Notes: generated from the letters alone by a model not told the origin. A stretch of 62,680 nucleotides of DNA from Pseudomonadota bacterium (GCA_018242045.1 JAFECR010000019.1:74719-137398); one strand, 5' to 3'; shown: positions 28,123 to 38,653, numbered from the stretch's first letter. Program-made: numbers and translations.

Positions 28123-30948
28123 TTATTTTAAAGCGTCTGCAACAAGTGCTTCTTGCTGTTCTACATGCGCTTGGTAATAACCTACCGCAGGCGAAGCTGA
28201 AGCTTCACGACCTGCATAAAGCAATTGCTGCTGCGCTGATAAACAAGCAATAAAATGATGTTGCGAGGAAAACCACGCACCTTGATTTTTTGGTTCTTCT
28301 TGACACCAAACAACTTGTTTTGCATTAGGATGTTTTGCCAATGCTTCTTTTAATTCAAGTTCAGGAAATGGATAAAGCTGTTCTACACGAATTATCGCGC
28401 AATGCGTCTTTTTCATTTCTTGTCTTTTTGCAAGCAAATCGTAGTAAACTTTACCACTACATAAAATAACTTTGGTAACGTTCTGAGGATTAAGGTTTTC
28501 GGTTTCCGGAATAATTTCTTGAAAGGTGCCATTCGTTAAATTTTGCAGATCACTTGCCGCTCCTTTTAAGCGTAATAAGCTTTTAGGAGACATGACAATT
28601 AAAGGTCGACGCATTTTTCTTAACATTTGTCGTCTTAACAAATGAAAAATCTGCGATGCATTACTTGGCACACAAACTTGTATATTGAGCTGAGCACACA
28701 GTTGTAGATATCTTTCCAATCTTGCCGAGGAATGTTCTGGTCCTTGCCCTTCATAACCATGTGGTAGCAGCATCACTAAATTACACAATCTACCCCATTT
28801 TTGTTCACCCGAACTGATAAATTGATCGATAACCACTTGCGCACCATTACCAAAGTCACCAAATTGGGCTTCCCAAAGCACAAGTGACGTCGGGTTCGTG
28901 GTTGAATAACCATATTCAAACCCCAGTACCGCTTCTTCTGACAAAAGAGAATCAATAACAGTAAAACTTGGCTGATTTTGAGCAATTCGATTGAGGGGAA
29001 TATCTGTTTTACCGTTCTTTTGATCGTGTAACACAGCATGGCGATGAAAAAAGGTACCACGACCACTGTCTTGCCCTGAAAGCCTTATCGCATAACCTTC
29101 ATCAAGCAAGGCAGCATAGGCCATTGTTTCAGCAAAACCCCAATCCATGGGAATTTTACCTTGAGCCATCTCTCGTCTTTCTTCATAAATTTTGGCAACG
29201 CGCGGGTGCATACTAAACTCAGGCGCGATGGTCAGCAGTTTTGAGGCAAGCTTTTGAACCTTATCTGCAGAGATAGCCGTTTTAACAGGTTCACGCCAAT
29301 CATTGGTAAAATACTGGCTCCAATCATACACATGGCTAATGTGGTTTTCTTTAACCATGTTTTTAGCAACACATAAACCTTTGTCTAACAGATCTCTATT
29401 TTCTTTAACCAGTTGGGCTGGCTGATCTTTTAAAATCAGCTGTTCTCTTTGCAATTGATCGGCATAGATCTGCCTTGCAGTAGGATGATTTTTAATTTTG
29501 TTGTACATCACTGGCTGGGTAGCAAAAGGATCATCTGCTTCATTGTGACCATGACGTCTATAACATACTAAATCGATGACCACATCTTTATTAAATTTTG
29601 CCCGATAATCTAGCACCAACTGCGCCACCAATACCACTGCTTCAGGATCATCTGCATTAACATGAAAAATAGGCGCTAATACAACTTTAGCAACATCAGT
29701 ACAATATAGCGTTGAGCGTGCATCATGCGGATTACTGGTGGTGAAGCCCACTTGATTATTAATCACAATATGAATTGTCCCACCAATGCCATAACCACGT
29801 GTTTGGGACATATTGAGGGTTTCCATGACCACACCTTGGCCAGCAAACGAAGCATCACCGTGAATAGCAATGGGCAATACTTTATTATGATCTTTATCTT
29901 GAGAGCGGCATTGTCTCGCCCGAACAGAACCTGCTACCACTGGTGTCACGATTTCTAAATGTGAGGGGTTAAATGCTAAAGTAAGATGTGTATTCCCACC
30001 TGGTGTACTTACGTCCGAAGAGAAACCCTGGTGGTATTTAACATCCCCAGATTCAACTTGAGAAGAATGTCTTCCTTCAAATTCATCAAATAATTCGCGT
30101 GGATCTTTTCCTAGCACATTCACCAAAACATTTAACCTGCCGCGATGCGCCATACCAATGACGCACTCTCTCACACCTTGACTCCCACCGCGTTGAATAA
30201 TTTCATCAAGCAAAGGGATCAAGGCTTCTGCGCCTTCTAATGAAAAACGTTTTGCACCAGGAAACTTCACCCCTAAATATTTTTCAAGGCCTTCCGCTGC
30301 AGTAAGACGCTCTAAAATTTGTTGCTTGCGATCTTGTGAAAATTGGGGGGTTGCACGAGAACCTTCAATGCGATGTTGGATCCAGGCTCTTTCTTCGCGA
30401 GAAGGAATATGCATGTATTCCGTGCCAATTGAACCACAATAAGTATCGTTTAAAGCGCGATAGAGATCGCCCAAAAGCATTTTTTGGGGACCAACAAAGG
30501 TTTCAACATCAAACTCCATTGACATATCTCGTGTAGATAAACCATGTTCTTCCAAAGACAGCTCTGAAGCATTTTCATCCAAAATTTCTCGCATCGATAA
30601 AGGATCAATTTGAGCATGTAAATGCCCCTGCAAACGATAAGCATTGATTAATCTGATAACTTGCATTTGTTTAATTTCGTGTTCTGTGCTGACGCTGCCA
30701 ACAAGGGTTTGCGTTTGGATTGCCTGAACAGGTGATTTTGCAAATTGAATAAATTGCGCCTTGACTTCGCTATGCAAAGCTTCTTCAGCTTGTTGATTTG
30801 GTGGTAAGTTTTTAAAAAATTCCCGCCATTCCTGAGGCACTTGCAGCGGATTTCTTAAATATGATTCATAAAGTGATTCAAGATAAGCAGCATTACCACC
30901 GTCCATTAGAGAGGATCCCCAATCTGTGTTCATCGTACTTTCTTGCAT
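28123..30948 (-). CDS. sucA: 2-oxoglutarate dehydrogenase E1 component
   Basis: The thiamine-diphosphate decarboxylase of the complex. The 941 residues show the N-terminal E2-binding segment (NAAYLESLYESYLRNP), GMAHRGRLNVLVNVLGK, the ThDP/Mg motif region through HGDASFAGQGVV and NNQVGFTT, then YRRHGHNEADDPF and the C-terminal transketolase part (QFGDFGNGAQVVIDQFI). The first ATG is preferred because GAGG lies seven bases before it. It follows sdhB after 184 bases, which contain a promoter-like sequence. Confidence 0.97.
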   Translation of the reverse strand: MQESTMNTDWGSSLMDGGNAAYLESLYESYLRNPLQVPQEWREFFKNLPPNQQAEEALHSEVKAQFIQFAKSPVQAIQTQTLVGSVSTEHEIKQMQVIRLINAYRLQGHLHAQIDPLSMREILDENASELSLEEHGLSTRDMSMEFDVETFVGPQKMLLGDLYRALNDTYCGSIGTEYMHIPSREERAWIQHRIEGSRATPQFSQDRKQQILERLTAAEGLEKYLGVKFPGAKRFSLEGAEALIPLLDEIIQRGGSQGVRECVIGMAHRGRLNVLVNVLGKDPRELFDEFEGRHSSQVESGDVKYHQGFSSDVSTPGGNTHLTLAFNPSHLEIVTPVVAGSVRARQCRSQDKDHNKVLPIAIHGDASFAGQGVVMETLNMSQTRGYGIGGTIHIVINNQVGFTTSNPHDARSTLYCTDVAKVVLAPIFHVNADDPEAVVLVAQLVLDYRAKFNKDVVIDLVCYRRHGHNEADDPFATQPVMYNKIKNHPTARQIYADQLQREQLILKDQPAQLVKENRDLLDKGLCVAKNMVKENHISHVYDWSQYFTNDWREPVKTAISADKVQKLASKLLTIAPEFSMHPRVAKIYEERREMAQGKIPMDWGFAETMAYAALLDEGYAIRLSGQDSGRGTFFHRHAVLHDQKNGKTDIPLNRIAQNQPSFTVIDSLLSEEAVLGFEYGYSTTNPTSLVLWEAQFGDFGNGAQVVIDQFISSGEQKWGRLCNLVMLLPHGYEGQGPEHSSARLERYLQLCAQLNIQVCVPSNASQIFHLLRRQMLRKMRRPLIVMSPKSLLRLKGAASDLQNLTNGTFQEIIPETENLNPQNVTKVILCSGKVYYDLLAKRQEMKKTHCAIIRVEQLYPFPELELKEALAKHPNAKQVVWCQEEPKNQGAWFSSQHHFIACLSAQQQLLYAGREASASPAVGYYQAHVEQQEALVADALK

Positions 30949-31042
30949 TGTCTTTCCTCGCCTAAAATGATACTAACGAATTACATTATTTAGTAACTCA
31001 AGCAACTTTTTGTTTTTTTTAGTGTTATTCCTACAAAAGAAA

Positions 31043-31070
31043 ATTATACAACATTCAGACTAAACTTGAA
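31043..31070 (-). promoter_or_regulatory. Putative promoter of sucABCD
   Basis: On the minus strand the -10 box is a perfect TATAAT (31043-31048). TTCAAG, 16 bases upstream, can serve as -35 (31065-31070). It lies about 95 bases before the sucA start. This would let suc be transcribed apart from the upstream sdh genes, after which no terminator was found. Confidence 0.5.
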
Positions 31071-31073
31071 TGT
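31051..31073. promoter_or_regulatory. Inverted repeat over the suc promoter (possible operator)
   Basis: ACATTCA and TGAATGT form a seven-base inverted repeat with a nine-base centre that contains CTAAAC. It covers the spacer and -35 of the putative sucA promoter, a usual place for repressor binding. The binding protein is unknown. Confidence 0.35.
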
Positions 31074-31132
31074 TTAGATTTAGATTTCTTACCGTAAAAA
31101 GAAAAAACTAACAGGAAGCTTAAATTAAACGT

Positions 31133-31846
31133 CTAAACGTCCTCTTCCAACATTTTCGTCCGAATGGTGGCAATGGCCTGAGTAGGGTTAAGACTCTTAG
31201 GACAAACATCTGCACAATTCATGATACTACGGCAACGAAAAACGCTATAAGCATCATCAAGCTGTGCAAGCCTCTCTCTAGTATGAGTATCACGACTATC
31301 TTCAATGAAGCGACAAGCTTGCAATAATGCAGCCGGACCTAAGAATTTATCTGGGTTCCACCAATAAGAAGGGCAAGCGCTAGAACAACAACCACATAAA
31401 ATACATTCATACAAGCCATCCAACTTAGCTCTTTCTTCAGGTGATTGAAGTCGCTCTTTACCAGGTGGCGGTTCATTATTTAATAGGTAAGGTTTGGCTT
31501 TTTGGTATTGAGAATAAAATTGAGTCATGTCGACAATCAAATCTCGTATCACCGGCATTCCAGGAAAAGGTCGCAACACTATGGGCGTTTTCAAGCTGCG
31601 AATTGGCGTAACGCACGCCAGAGCATTTTTACCATTAATATTCATGCCATCTGAACCACAGACCCCTTCACCACATGAACGACGAAAGGATAACGTTTCG
31701 TCCTGCTCCGCTTTGATAATCATCAACGCATCTAACACCATCACTGCTCGAGTGCGTTCAAGATCGATTGAATACGCTTGCATATAGGGGGATTGATCTT
31801 TTTCAGGATCGAACCGATAAATAGAAAATTTGGTAGTGTTTTCCAA
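31133..31846 (-). CDS. sdhB: Succinate dehydrogenase iron-sulfur subunit
   Basis: Carries the three Fe-S clusters that pass electrons from SdhA to quinone. The 237 residues show the plant-type 2Fe-2S set (SCGEGVCGSDGM, then ALAC), the 4Fe-4S set CILCGCCSSACP and the 3Fe-4S/4Fe-4S residues in CRSIMNCADVCPKSLNP. The YDP-like substrate-side start (FDPEKDQSPYMQAY) is normal. The gene starts one base after the sdhA stop. Confidence 0.97.
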   Translation of the reverse strand: MENTTKFSIYRFDPEKDQSPYMQAYSIDLERTRAVMVLDALMIIKAEQDETLSFRRSCGEGVCGSDGMNINGKNALACVTPIRSLKTPIVLRPFPGMPVIRDLIVDMTQFYSQYQKAKPYLLNNEPPPGKERLQSPEERAKLDGLYECILCGCCSSACPSYWWNPDKFLGPAALLQACRFIEDSRDTHTRERLAQLDDAYSVFRCRSIMNCADVCPKSLNPTQAIATIRTKMLEEDV

Positions 31847-31847
31847 G

Positions 31848-33614
31848 TTAATAAACCCTCTCTTTTAACTCAAATGGCGCAATGGTTCTTGGTTTCATAT
31901 TGACTTCACGTGTTCCCATAGTGTCATCAGCAAAGTACACAGTATGTTTTAGCCAGTTTTGATCATCTCTTTTAGGGTAATCTTCTCGCGAATGAGCCCC
32001 TCTACTTTCTTTTCTATATAAAGCTGAAACTGCAGAAGCCAGCGCTACCGCCATTAAATTATCAAGTTCAAGCGCTTCGATACGCGCTGTGTTGAAAACC
32101 TTGCTTTTATCACTGAGTGTCGCATGGTTCAAACGCTCTCTTAGCACTTTTAGTTTTTCTACGCCCTGAACCATAACTTGCTCTGTCCTAAACACACTAA
32201 AATCATTTTGCATGATCTTTTTCAATTCATGACGAATATCTTGAAGGCGCTCACCGCCTTTTGTTGATGAATCCCAACGTATTAATCTTGCTAGCGATTT
32301 TTCAACGTCATCTTGCTTAAATAAAGGTTCTGGCATGCCTTGATCTAAACATTCCAAAACATGCAGTCCAGCGGCACGTCCAAAAACCACTAAATCCAGC
32401 AAGGAATTTCCACCAAGACGATTTGCCCCATGGACAGACACGCAAGCACATTCACCTACAGCATATAAACCGGACACAATGCTTTGCTGCCCGTTACTAT
32501 CGATAGCAAGTACTTGTCCATGAACATTGGTTGGGATCCCCCCCATCATGTAATGACACGTTGGCACCACAGGAATGGGATCTTTGATAGGATCCACATT
32601 TGCAAAAGTGATCGATAGTTCACGAATACCAGGCAAACGTGATTTAATCACCTCTGCCCCTAAATGATCTAATTTTAATAGCACATGATCACCTTGAGGA
32701 CCGCAACCTCTGCCTTCGCGGATCTCAATTGCCATCGCACGTGAAACCACATCCCGCCCAGCTAAATCTTTGGCATGAGGTGCATAACGTTCCATAAAAC
32801 GTTCGCCTTGTTTATTAACAAGATACCCCCCTTCACCACGACAACCTTCTGTGACAAGCACACCTGCACCCGCAATACCCGTGGGGTGAAATTGCCACAT
32901 TTCCATATCTTGCACAGCAAAACCTGCTCTTAGCACCATACCAATACCATCTCCCGTATTGATAAGTGCATTGGTAGTAGAATGGAAGATTTGCCCAGCG
33001 CCGCCTGTTGCTAAAATAACGGCTTTACTCTTCATGAAAAGGCAATCACCATTTTCAATATTTAATACCGTGACCCCAGCAATAGCACCATCTTGTGCTT
33101 TAACAAGATCAATAGCGTACCACTCACTAAAAATAGTAACATTGGCTTCAACATTTTTTTGAAACAAGGTATGAAGCAAGGCATGACCTGTTCTATCGGC
33201 TGCTGCTGCCGTTCGGGTTGCCTGCTCGCCCCCAAAATTTTTGGATTGTCCACCAAACGGACGTTGATAAATTTTTCCATCTTCAAAGCGGGAAAAAGGT
33301 AACCCCATGTGCTCAAGTTCGTACACCACTTCTGGACCGATTTGACACATATATTCAATACAATCTTGATCACCTAAGTAATCCGATCCTTTGACGGTAT
33401 CAAACATATGCCATTGCCAATTATCTTCATGCTTATTGCCTAATGAAACAGTGATGCCACCTTGCGCAGAAACAGTATGAGAGCGGGTTGGAAAAACTTT
33501 AGAAACTAAAGCGACTTTTTTACCCGTTTTTGCAAGTTCCAGTGAGGCCCTCATGCCAGCACCGCCTGCCCCAATAATCACCGCATCAAATGAACGCTGT
33601 GCTGGAAAAGCCAT
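31848..33614 (-). CDS. sdhA: Succinate dehydrogenase flavoprotein subunit
   Basis: Oxidises succinate with covalently bound FAD. The 588 residues include the FAD fold [14 protein letters not shown], the flavinylation His in [11 protein letters not shown], the dicarboxylate-site [10 protein letters not shown] and the late [11 protein letters not shown] motif. The length is the usual one. It is third in sdhCDAB, on the inner face of the cytoplasmic membrane. Confidence 0.98.
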   Translation of the reverse strand: MAFPAQRSFDAVIIGAGGAGMRASLELAKTGKKVALVSKVFPTRSHTVSAQGGITVSLGNKHEDNWQWHMFDTVKGSDYLGDQDCIEYMCQIGPEVVYELEHMGLPFSRFEDGKIYQRPFGGQSKNFGGEQATRTAAAADRTGHALLHTLFQKNVEANVTIFSEWYAIDLVKAQDGAIAGVTVLNIENGDCLFMKSKAVILATGGAGQIFHSTTNALINTGDGIGMVLRAGFAVQDMEMWQFHPTGIAGAGVLVTEGCRGEGGYLVNKQGERFMERYAPHAKDLAGRDVVSRAMAIEIREGRGCGPQGDHVLLKLDHLGAEVIKSRLPGIRELSITFANVDPIKDPIPVVPTCHYMMGGIPTNVHGQVLAIDSNGQQSIVSGLYAVGECACVSVHGANRLGGNSLLDLVVFGRAAGLHVLECLDQGMPEPLFKQDDVEKSLARLIRWDSSTKGGERLQDIRHELKKIMQNDFSVFRTEQVMVQGVEKLKVLRERLNHATLSDKSKVFNTARIEALELDNLMAVALASAVSALYRKESRGAHSREDYPKRDDQNWLKHTVYFADDTMGTREVNMKPRTIAPFELKERVY

Positions 33615-33617
33615 TTG

Positions 33618-33947
33618 CTAATTACCCCACAATATAAAAATACCCCAAACAACAAAGATAAAAAGTGCCATGAATATAATGGCTAGCACTAAATATCTTA
33701 AAAAAATTGGCTTAATGTAGTCTGTAGAGACCGTCCACAAACCAACCCATGCATGCAACGCTACGCTGATTAAAGCAAATAAAGTGCTCAATTGCATCCA
33801 TGGCGAGGAAAACAACCCTACCCATGCTTCATAATGGATAGTCGGTGTTTTGAACACATAAGCAAATAGAAAAAGGGTATAAAAAGCCAAAAAAATTGCC
33901 GTGAAGCGTTGAATTAACCAATCACGTGAGCCACGAGCCCCTAACAT
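33618..33947 (-). CDS. sdhD: Succinate dehydrogenase membrane anchor, subunit D
   Basis: One of two membrane anchors that hold heme b and the quinone site. The 109 residues hold three hydrophobic helices. The family motif SVALHAWVGLWTVSTDYI contains the heme-ligand His and the conserved Asp-Tyr near the quinone. It starts one base after sdhC ends. Confidence 0.94.
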   Translation of the reverse strand: MLGARGSRDWLIQRFTAIFLAFYTLFLFAYVFKTPTIHYEAWVGLFSSPWMQLSTLFALISVALHAWVGLWTVSTDYIKPIFLRYLVLAIIFMALFIFVVWGIFILWGN

Positions 33948-33948
33948 C

Positions 33949-34323
33949 TTACCTCCAGCAACAATACATTAGCCCGAAAACTAAAATAAAACTGATGATG
34001 ACACATCTAGCGCCCCAACGACCTGCACATAAAGAATCCCCAATATGGATGTCCATTAAGAGATGCCGAATGCCAGCGATGAGATGAAAAACTAGGCTTC
34101 CAATGAATAACCAAATAAACATTTGTGCCAAAGGTCCCTGCCAAGCTTCTTTGACTTGAGCTAACCCTTCAGGAGAGGCTAGAGATTTTGAGAGCGAGCT
34201 TAATAATATTGGTATTAAAAAGAAAATCAAAACCCCAGAAATTCGATGCAGTATTGATACTAAAGCCATAACTGGTAGCTTTATTGTTAAAGGGTTTAGA
34301 TTAATAGGTCGGCTGTTATTCAT
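33949..34323 (-). CDS. sdhC: Succinate dehydrogenase cytochrome b556 subunit
   Basis: The other heme/quinone anchor. With the start at MNNSRPINLNPLTIKL it has 124 residues and aligns at the N-terminus with known SdhC. The longer ORF start at 34356 would add eleven residues encoded by a dispersed repeat and is rejected. Three membrane helices are seen, with HRISGVLIFF (quinone-site Ser/Arg) and FHLIAGIRHLLMDIH (heme His). The GGAAAGAG ribosome site lies in the end of the repeat. It is divergent from gltA. Confidence 0.94.
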   Translation of the reverse strand: MNNSRPINLNPLTIKLPVMALVSILHRISGVLIFFLIPILLSSLSKSLASPEGLAQVKEAWQGPLAQMFIWLFIGSLVFHLIAGIRHLLMDIHIGDSLCAGRWGARCVIISFILVFGLMYCCWR

Positions 34324-34327
34324 TTGA

Positions 34328-34395
34328 TATACTCTTTCCACTTTGAATTTAGGCATTGTTGCCTACGCTTACTCACCCCAGTCACGTACCAAAGC
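34328..34395 (+). repeat. Left half of the dispersed repeat (type-1 core), next to sdhC
   Basis: TATACTCTTTCCACTTTGAATTTAGGC, then CCTACGCTTACTCACCCCAGTCACGTACCAAAGC, equals the left half of the 56618 copy and the inverted 47946 copy. The right half is missing. Its first bases abut the sdhC start (on the other strand), and the repeat fills part of the sdhC-gltA intergenic region. Confidence 0.75.
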
Positions 34396-34498
34396 AGCCC
34401 CATTATAGTCACTTTACCTCTCATTTTGCATCATTATACGCATTCAAGATTAAATTTAGGCTTCCTGACTTGGTGCTTAGATAAATTTCTAGCTCATA

Positions 34499-34528
34499 TT
34501 TAATCCAGCGCTCTAAAACGTATATACT
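34499..34528 (+). promoter_or_regulatory. Weak putative promoter of gltA
   Basis: TTTAAT and TATACT are 18 bases apart, 46 bases before the gltA ATG. The -10 box is good and the -35 box is poor. Other AT-rich candidates exist in this 250-base region. Confidence 0.3.
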
Positions 34529-34574
34529 TTACCTTTCCACCACTGCATTTTAAAGCCTATATATAGGAGCTACC

Positions 34575-35864
34575 ATGGGTAAAGAGGTTGCCAAACTTAC
34601 ATTGCCAGGCAAAGAGCCTATCGATCTTCCTGTCATGAAGGGTACCCTCGGGCCAGATGTGATTGATATTGGTGCTTTAAGCAAACTTGATCTTTTCACG
34701 TACGACCCCGGTTTTCGCTCGACAGCGTCTTGTGAATCTAAGATAACCTTTATAGACGGTAATAAAGGCTTACTGCTGCATCGAGGATATGCAATCGAAC
34801 AATTAGCTGAGCAGTCCGACTTTCTTGAGGTGTGTTATTTGCTTTTATTTGGAGAATTGCCAACCCAGTCCCAAAAAGATAAGTTTGTTATTAAAGTAAA
34901 AAACCACACCATGATCCACGAACAATTAATCAGATTTTATAGTGGGTTTAGAAGAGATGCACATCCCATGGCAATCATGTGTGGTGTGGTGGGTGCTTTA
35001 TCTGCCTTTTATCATGACTCTCTGGATATTCATAATGAAGAACATAGAGAAATCTGTGCTTTTCGTTTAATTGCGAAAATGCCAACACTGGCAGCCATGT
35101 GTTACAAATATTCTATTGGCCATCCTTTTGTGACGCCTTTAAATAAAATGGGTTATGCTGAGAATTTTTTGCATATGATGTTTTCAGTTCCAAGTGAAGA
35201 ATTGATCCCAAACCCTGTTCTTGTTCGAGCGATGGATAGAATTTTTATTCTTCATGCCGATCATGAACAAAATGCTTCGACGTCTACTGTGAGATTAGCC
35301 GGCTCATCTGGTGCAAATCCTTTTGCCTGTATTGCAGCAGGTATTGCGGCGCTTTGGGGACCTGCGCATGGCGGTGCAAATGAAGCTGTACTTGCAATGT
35401 TGCAAGAAATTGGCAATGTCGCCAATATTCCCAAATATATCGCAAAAGCAAAAGACAAGGATGATAATTTTAGGCTGATGGGGTTTGGTCATCGTGTTTA
35501 CAAGAACTTTGATCCACGCGCGACGGTCATGCGTAAAACATGTTACGAAGTGCTAGATGAGCTTGGGGTTCATGATGATCCTCTATTTGCCATTGCCTTA
35601 AAACTTGAAGAAATTGCGCTAAAAGATCCTTACTTCATTGAAAAGAAATTATATCCCAATGTTGATTTTTATTCAGGTATTATCCTAAAAGCAATTGGCA
35701 TTCCCACCAATATGTTCACCGTTATTTTTGCTATAGCAAGAACTGTCGGTTGGATAGCTCATTGGAATGAAATGATAAGTTCGCCTGATCTGAGCATTAA
35801 TCGACCACGCCAACTTTATACTGGTCCGATAATAAGAGATTTTGTTGATGTCAAAAAACGTTAA
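34575..35864 (+). CDS. gltA: Citrate synthase
   Basis: Condenses acetyl-CoA and oxaloacetate at entry to the TCA cycle. The 429-residue protein is of the hexameric type II kind. Seen: [14 protein letters not shown], the active-site His in [12 protein letters not shown] and in [15 protein letters not shown], and the catalytic Asp in VDFYSGI. TAGGAG lies six bases before the ATG. It is divergent from sdhCDAB, the standard arrangement. The galE start lies in its last 17 bases. Confidence 0.97.
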   Translation: MGKEVAKLTLPGKEPIDLPVMKGTLGPDVIDIGALSKLDLFTYDPGFRSTASCESKITFIDGNKGLLLHRGYAIEQLAEQSDFLEVCYLLLFGELPTQSQKDKFVIKVKNHTMIHEQLIRFYSGFRRDAHPMAIMCGVVGALSAFYHDSLDIHNEEHREICAFRLIAKMPTLAAMCYKYSIGHPFVTPLNKMGYAENFLHMMFSVPSEELIPNPVLVRAMDRIFILHADHEQNASTSTVRLAGSSGANPFACIAAGIAALWGPAHGGANEAVLAMLQEIGNVANIPKYIAKAKDKDDNFRLMGFGHRVYKNFDPRATVMRKTCYEVLDELGVHDDPLFAIALKLEEIALKDPYFIEKKLYPNVDFYSGIILKAIGIPTNMFTVIFAIARTVGWIAHWNEMISSPDLSINRPRQLYTGPIIRDFVDVKKR

Positions 35865-36852
35865 CTCGGTATTAGTGACAGGAGGCGCAGGTTATATTGG
35901 CAGCCACGTTGTCAGCGCATTACTTGATGCACAGGTAACAAACTTAGTTGTTCTTGATAATTTATCAACCGGGTTTAAAGAAAGTCTTACCAAGGATATT
36001 AATTTTGTGCTTGGTGATATCCAAGATTTTTGTCTTTTATCCAAGCTTTTAGCGAAAGAGCGTATCGATACTGTCATACATCTTGCTGCCAAAACTGTTA
36101 TTCCTGAATCCATCACTTTTCCACAACGATACTATCAAAATAATACCTTTGGCACTTTAAATTTATTACAAGCTTGTGTTGAAAATAAGGTTAAAAACTT
36201 TATTTATTCATCTACAGCCGCAGTTTATGGTAAAGCAGAGCACAACATTGCTGAAACTTGCAGCACCAAACCTATTAATCCCTATGGCCATTCGAAGCTG
36301 ATGGCTGAACAAATGCTGATAGATACAGCAAAAAGCTATCCTTTAAACTATGTTATCCTTCGCTACTTTAATGTTGCAGGCGCAGATCCCAGTACAAAAA
36401 TGGGTCAGCGCACGCTTAATGCAACGCATCTTATCAAAGCAGCCGTTCAAACGGCCTGCAAAATCGTGCCTTATCTTGCTATTTTTGGCACCGATTATCC
36501 AACCCCAGATGGTACTTGTATCCGCGATTATATTCATGTGAGCGATCTTGCGAATGCGCATCTGAGTGCAATGCAATACTTAAATGAAGAAAAGGGATCG
36601 GCGATTTTAAATTGTGGCTATGGACGAGGTTATAGTGTAAAACAAGTCATTAAAACGCTTGAAAAAATTACTAATGAATCTTTGCCAGTCTTAATTGCCC
36701 CTGCTCGCGCAGGGGATTTACCTCAGGTTGTGGCACAAAATACAAAAATTAAATCATTATTGAAATGGGCTCCTCAATTTGATGATATCGAGTTCATCAT
36801 TAGAACAGCTTTAGCATTTGAACAAAAAATGTTAAACATTAAGCACTTCTAA
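35848..36852 (+). CDS. galE: UDP-glucose 4-epimerase
   Basis: An extended SDR that interconverts UDP-glucose and UDP-galactose (or the N-acetyl forms), supplying sugars for surface glycans. Of 334 residues, it has [10 protein letters not shown] (NAD), SSTAAVYG (catalytic Ser/Thr) and [11 protein letters not shown] (Tyr-xxx-Lys), then RYFNVAGAD and [15 protein letters not shown]. The start is the ATG giving [19 protein letters not shown] lies eight bases before. It overlaps gltA by 17 bases and is probably cotranscribed, an odd pairing. Its end overlaps the convergent ald gene by 21 bases. Confidence 0.92.
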   Translation: MSKNVNSVLVTGGAGYIGSHVVSALLDAQVTNLVVLDNLSTGFKESLTKDINFVLGDIQDFCLLSKLLAKERIDTVIHLAAKTVIPESITFPQRYYQNNTFGTLNLLQACVENKVKNFIYSSTAAVYGKAEHNIAETCSTKPINPYGHSKLMAEQMLIDTAKSYPLNYVILRYFNVAGADPSTKMGQRTLNATHLIKAAVQTACKIVPYLAIFGTDYPTPDGTCIRDYIHVSDLANAHLSAMQYLNEEKGSAILNCGYGRGYSVKQVIKTLEKITNESLPVLIAPARAGDLPQVVAQNTKIKSLLKWAPQFDDIEFIIRTALAFEQKMLNIKHF

Positions 36853-37950
36853 AGGCGAATAATGCTTCAAGCCTAATGCTCTTGCCACTTCATTGTGGGT
36901 TACCTTCCCCATATGAATATTCAAGCCATTGCGAAGATGGGTATTTTCTAGCAAAGCGCGTTTATAACCCTTGTTTGCTAAATCTATCACATAAGGTAAG
37001 GTTGCATTATTTAATGCAAAAGAAGAAGTCCGCGGCACACCACCAGGCATGTTTGTCACACAATAATGGATAATCCCATCGATAATATAAGTAGGTTCTG
37101 TATGCGTGGTTGGCATACTTGTTTCAAAGCATCCACCTTGATCGATAGCCACATCGACTAACACCGTACCAGGCTTCATTGTTAATAACATGCTACGAGA
37201 AACCAGCTTAGGTGCAAAACCACCTGGAACAAGCACCGCGCCAATAACCAGATCTGCTTTTGGCATATAACGCTCTAGTGCATCTTGTGTGGCATAAATA
37301 GTATGTAAACTTGAGCCAAATTGATTGTCCAATTCACGTAAACGATTTAATGACTTATCTAATACTGTCACTTCCGCTTCCATTCCAACAGCCATACGAA
37401 TGGCGTTGGTACCCACAACCCCACCACCTAGCACAACAACATGTCCCGGGGCTACCCCGGTTACGCCACCAAGTAAAATCCCCCTACCGCCTTGGGCTTT
37501 TTCAAGGGCGTGTGCCCCAGCTTGAATAGACATTCGGCCTGCCACCTCGCTCATCGGTGCCAGTAAAGGTAATCGACCTTGTTCATCTGTCACTGTTTCA
37601 AAAGCAATTGCAACACAACCACTATCCAGGAGTAATTTAGCTTGACTTGGATCTGGAGCTAAATGAAGGTAGGCAAAAATCACCTGCTCTTCGCGCATCA
37701 TAAGGCATTCTTTTGGTTGTGGCTCTTTGACTTTAATGATGAGATCCGTTGATTCATAAATTTCAGCTGCGGTATCAACAATGATCGCACCTGCTCTGCG
37801 ATAAACCTCATCATTGATATCAATGCCGATGCCAGCATTGGTCTCAACCAAAACTTCATGCCCATTAGCAACAAGTTCACGCACACTACTTGGCACTAAG
37901 CCAACGCGATATTCATGGTCTTTAATTTCTTTAGGCATGCCTATGCGCAT
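36832..37950 (-). CDS. ald: Alanine dehydrogenase
   Basis: Reversible NAD-dependent deamination of L-alanine to pyruvate, allowing alanine as carbon source. The 372 residues start [20 protein letters not shown] and show KVKEPQPKE (pyruvate Lys), YLHLAPD (catalytic His), the NAD fold [17 protein letters not shown] and [13 protein letters not shown]. The length is as in the family. It fits an amino-acid-based diet, common in intracellular bacteria. It is convergent with galE. Confidence 0.96.
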   Translation of the reverse strand: MRIGMPKEIKDHEYRVGLVPSSVRELVANGHEVLVETNAGIGIDINDEVYRRAGAIIVDTAAEIYESTDLIIKVKEPQPKECLMMREEQVIFAYLHLAPDPSQAKLLLDSGCVAIAFETVTDEQGRLPLLAPMSEVAGRMSIQAGAHALEKAQGGRGILLGGVTGVAPGHVVVLGGGVVGTNAIRMAVGMEAEVTVLDKSLNRLRELDNQFGSSLHTIYATQDALERYMPKADLVIGAVLVPGGFAPKLVSRSMLLTMKPGTVLVDVAIDQGGCFETSMPTTHTEPTYIIDGIIHYCVTNMPGGVPRTSSFALNNATLPYVIDLANKGYKRALLENTHLRNGLNIHMGKVTHNEVARALGLKHYSPLEVLNV

Positions 37951-38080
37951 GTTTTTTCCTTTGTAGATAAAAAAGAGCCAACATTACGTTTTTCGAATTC
38001 ACATGTCAATAAAAAAGTTAGTTAGAAAGTTTATATTATATAACCTATTAAAAATTTGTTTTATTACATATGCTATTCTC

Positions 38081-38110
38081 TTGACTAGATCTACTTATTA
38101 AGGGTAACTT
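38081..38110 (+). promoter_or_regulatory. Putative promoter before the 154-aa hypothetical gene
   Basis: TTGACT and TAACTT with an 18-base spacer lie 40 bases before the ATG at 38151. The -35 box differs from consensus in one base. It is the only good match in the 200-base gap after ald. Confidence 0.45.
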
Positions 38111-38150
38111 AGGTAAGATCCTTCATAGTACAATAATGACAAGGAATGTC

Positions 38151-38615
38151 ATGGAAAAATCATCAGAAGGTGTTGTTATCAATTCTCTTGATTCAGAGTT
38201 AGGAGAATTAAGCCGAAGCCTTAAAAAATTAAATTCGCTACCAAAACAAGCGCGTTTACAATTTATCAAAGATATTAAACAAGCCATCGGTTTATTAGAC
38301 GATCCCCATTTACCGGCAAGCCTGAAACCTATTCTAACTTGTCTCATAAATAATTGCTCAGATTACCTTAACTCGGGAATTGAAGCCCCGTTTATGCTTT
38401 TATGTGAAGAAGCAATCGAACAGTGCGGCCAAGGCTGGAGCCATTTAAGCTATTGGATCTGCAGTGAACAGGCGCTTTGTTACAATCTATTTTGGAGCCT
38501 AAAAGATGCTTTAGATAAACATCGCAAACAATTGAGTATGTATCACAATTGCTGTAATGATGGTGCCCCTCGCTTACAATTTTATCGTTTACCTATCAGA
38601 ACTTCTTCAAAATAA
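38151..38615 (+). CDS. Hypothetical protein (154 aa)
   Basis: A soluble, helical, Leu- and Cys-rich protein (seven Cys, several in the second half, for example NNCSDY, LLCEEAIEQCGQG and HNCCNDGA). No signal peptide and no known motif. The start is the ATG giving MEKSSEGVV, with AAGGA five bases before it; an upstream ATG lacks such a site. It has its own promoter-like sequence and ends at a hairpin shared with the convergent small gene. Confidence 0.65.
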   Translation: MEKSSEGVVINSLDSELGELSRSLKKLNSLPKQARLQFIKDIKQAIGLLDDPHLPASLKPILTCLINNCSDYLNSGIEAPFMLLCEEAIEQCGQGWSHLSYWICSEQALCYNLFWSLKDALDKHRKQLSMYHNCCNDGAPRLQFYRLPIRTSSK

Positions 38616-38619
38616 AGGC

Positions 38620-38653
38620 ACGCAAGCAGTTAACCTGTTTTGACTGCCTGCGT
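38620..38653. terminator. Bidirectional terminator between convergent small genes
   Basis: ACGCAAGCAGT and ACTGCCTGCGT form an eleven-position stem with one mismatch and a 12-base loop. On the plus strand CTTTTTCC follows after ten bases; on the minus strand TTTATTTT follows after four. It sits exactly between stops at 38615 and 38669. Confidence 0.6.

Noticed and set aside
33062..33373. 103-codon ORF inside sdhA in another frame
   Set aside because: It overlaps the highly conserved FAD-protein coding region and has no independent support.
34324..34356. Eleven-residue N-terminal extension of SdhC
   Set aside because: It is encoded by a dispersed repeat and absent from the family N-terminus; the downstream ATG has a ribosome site.
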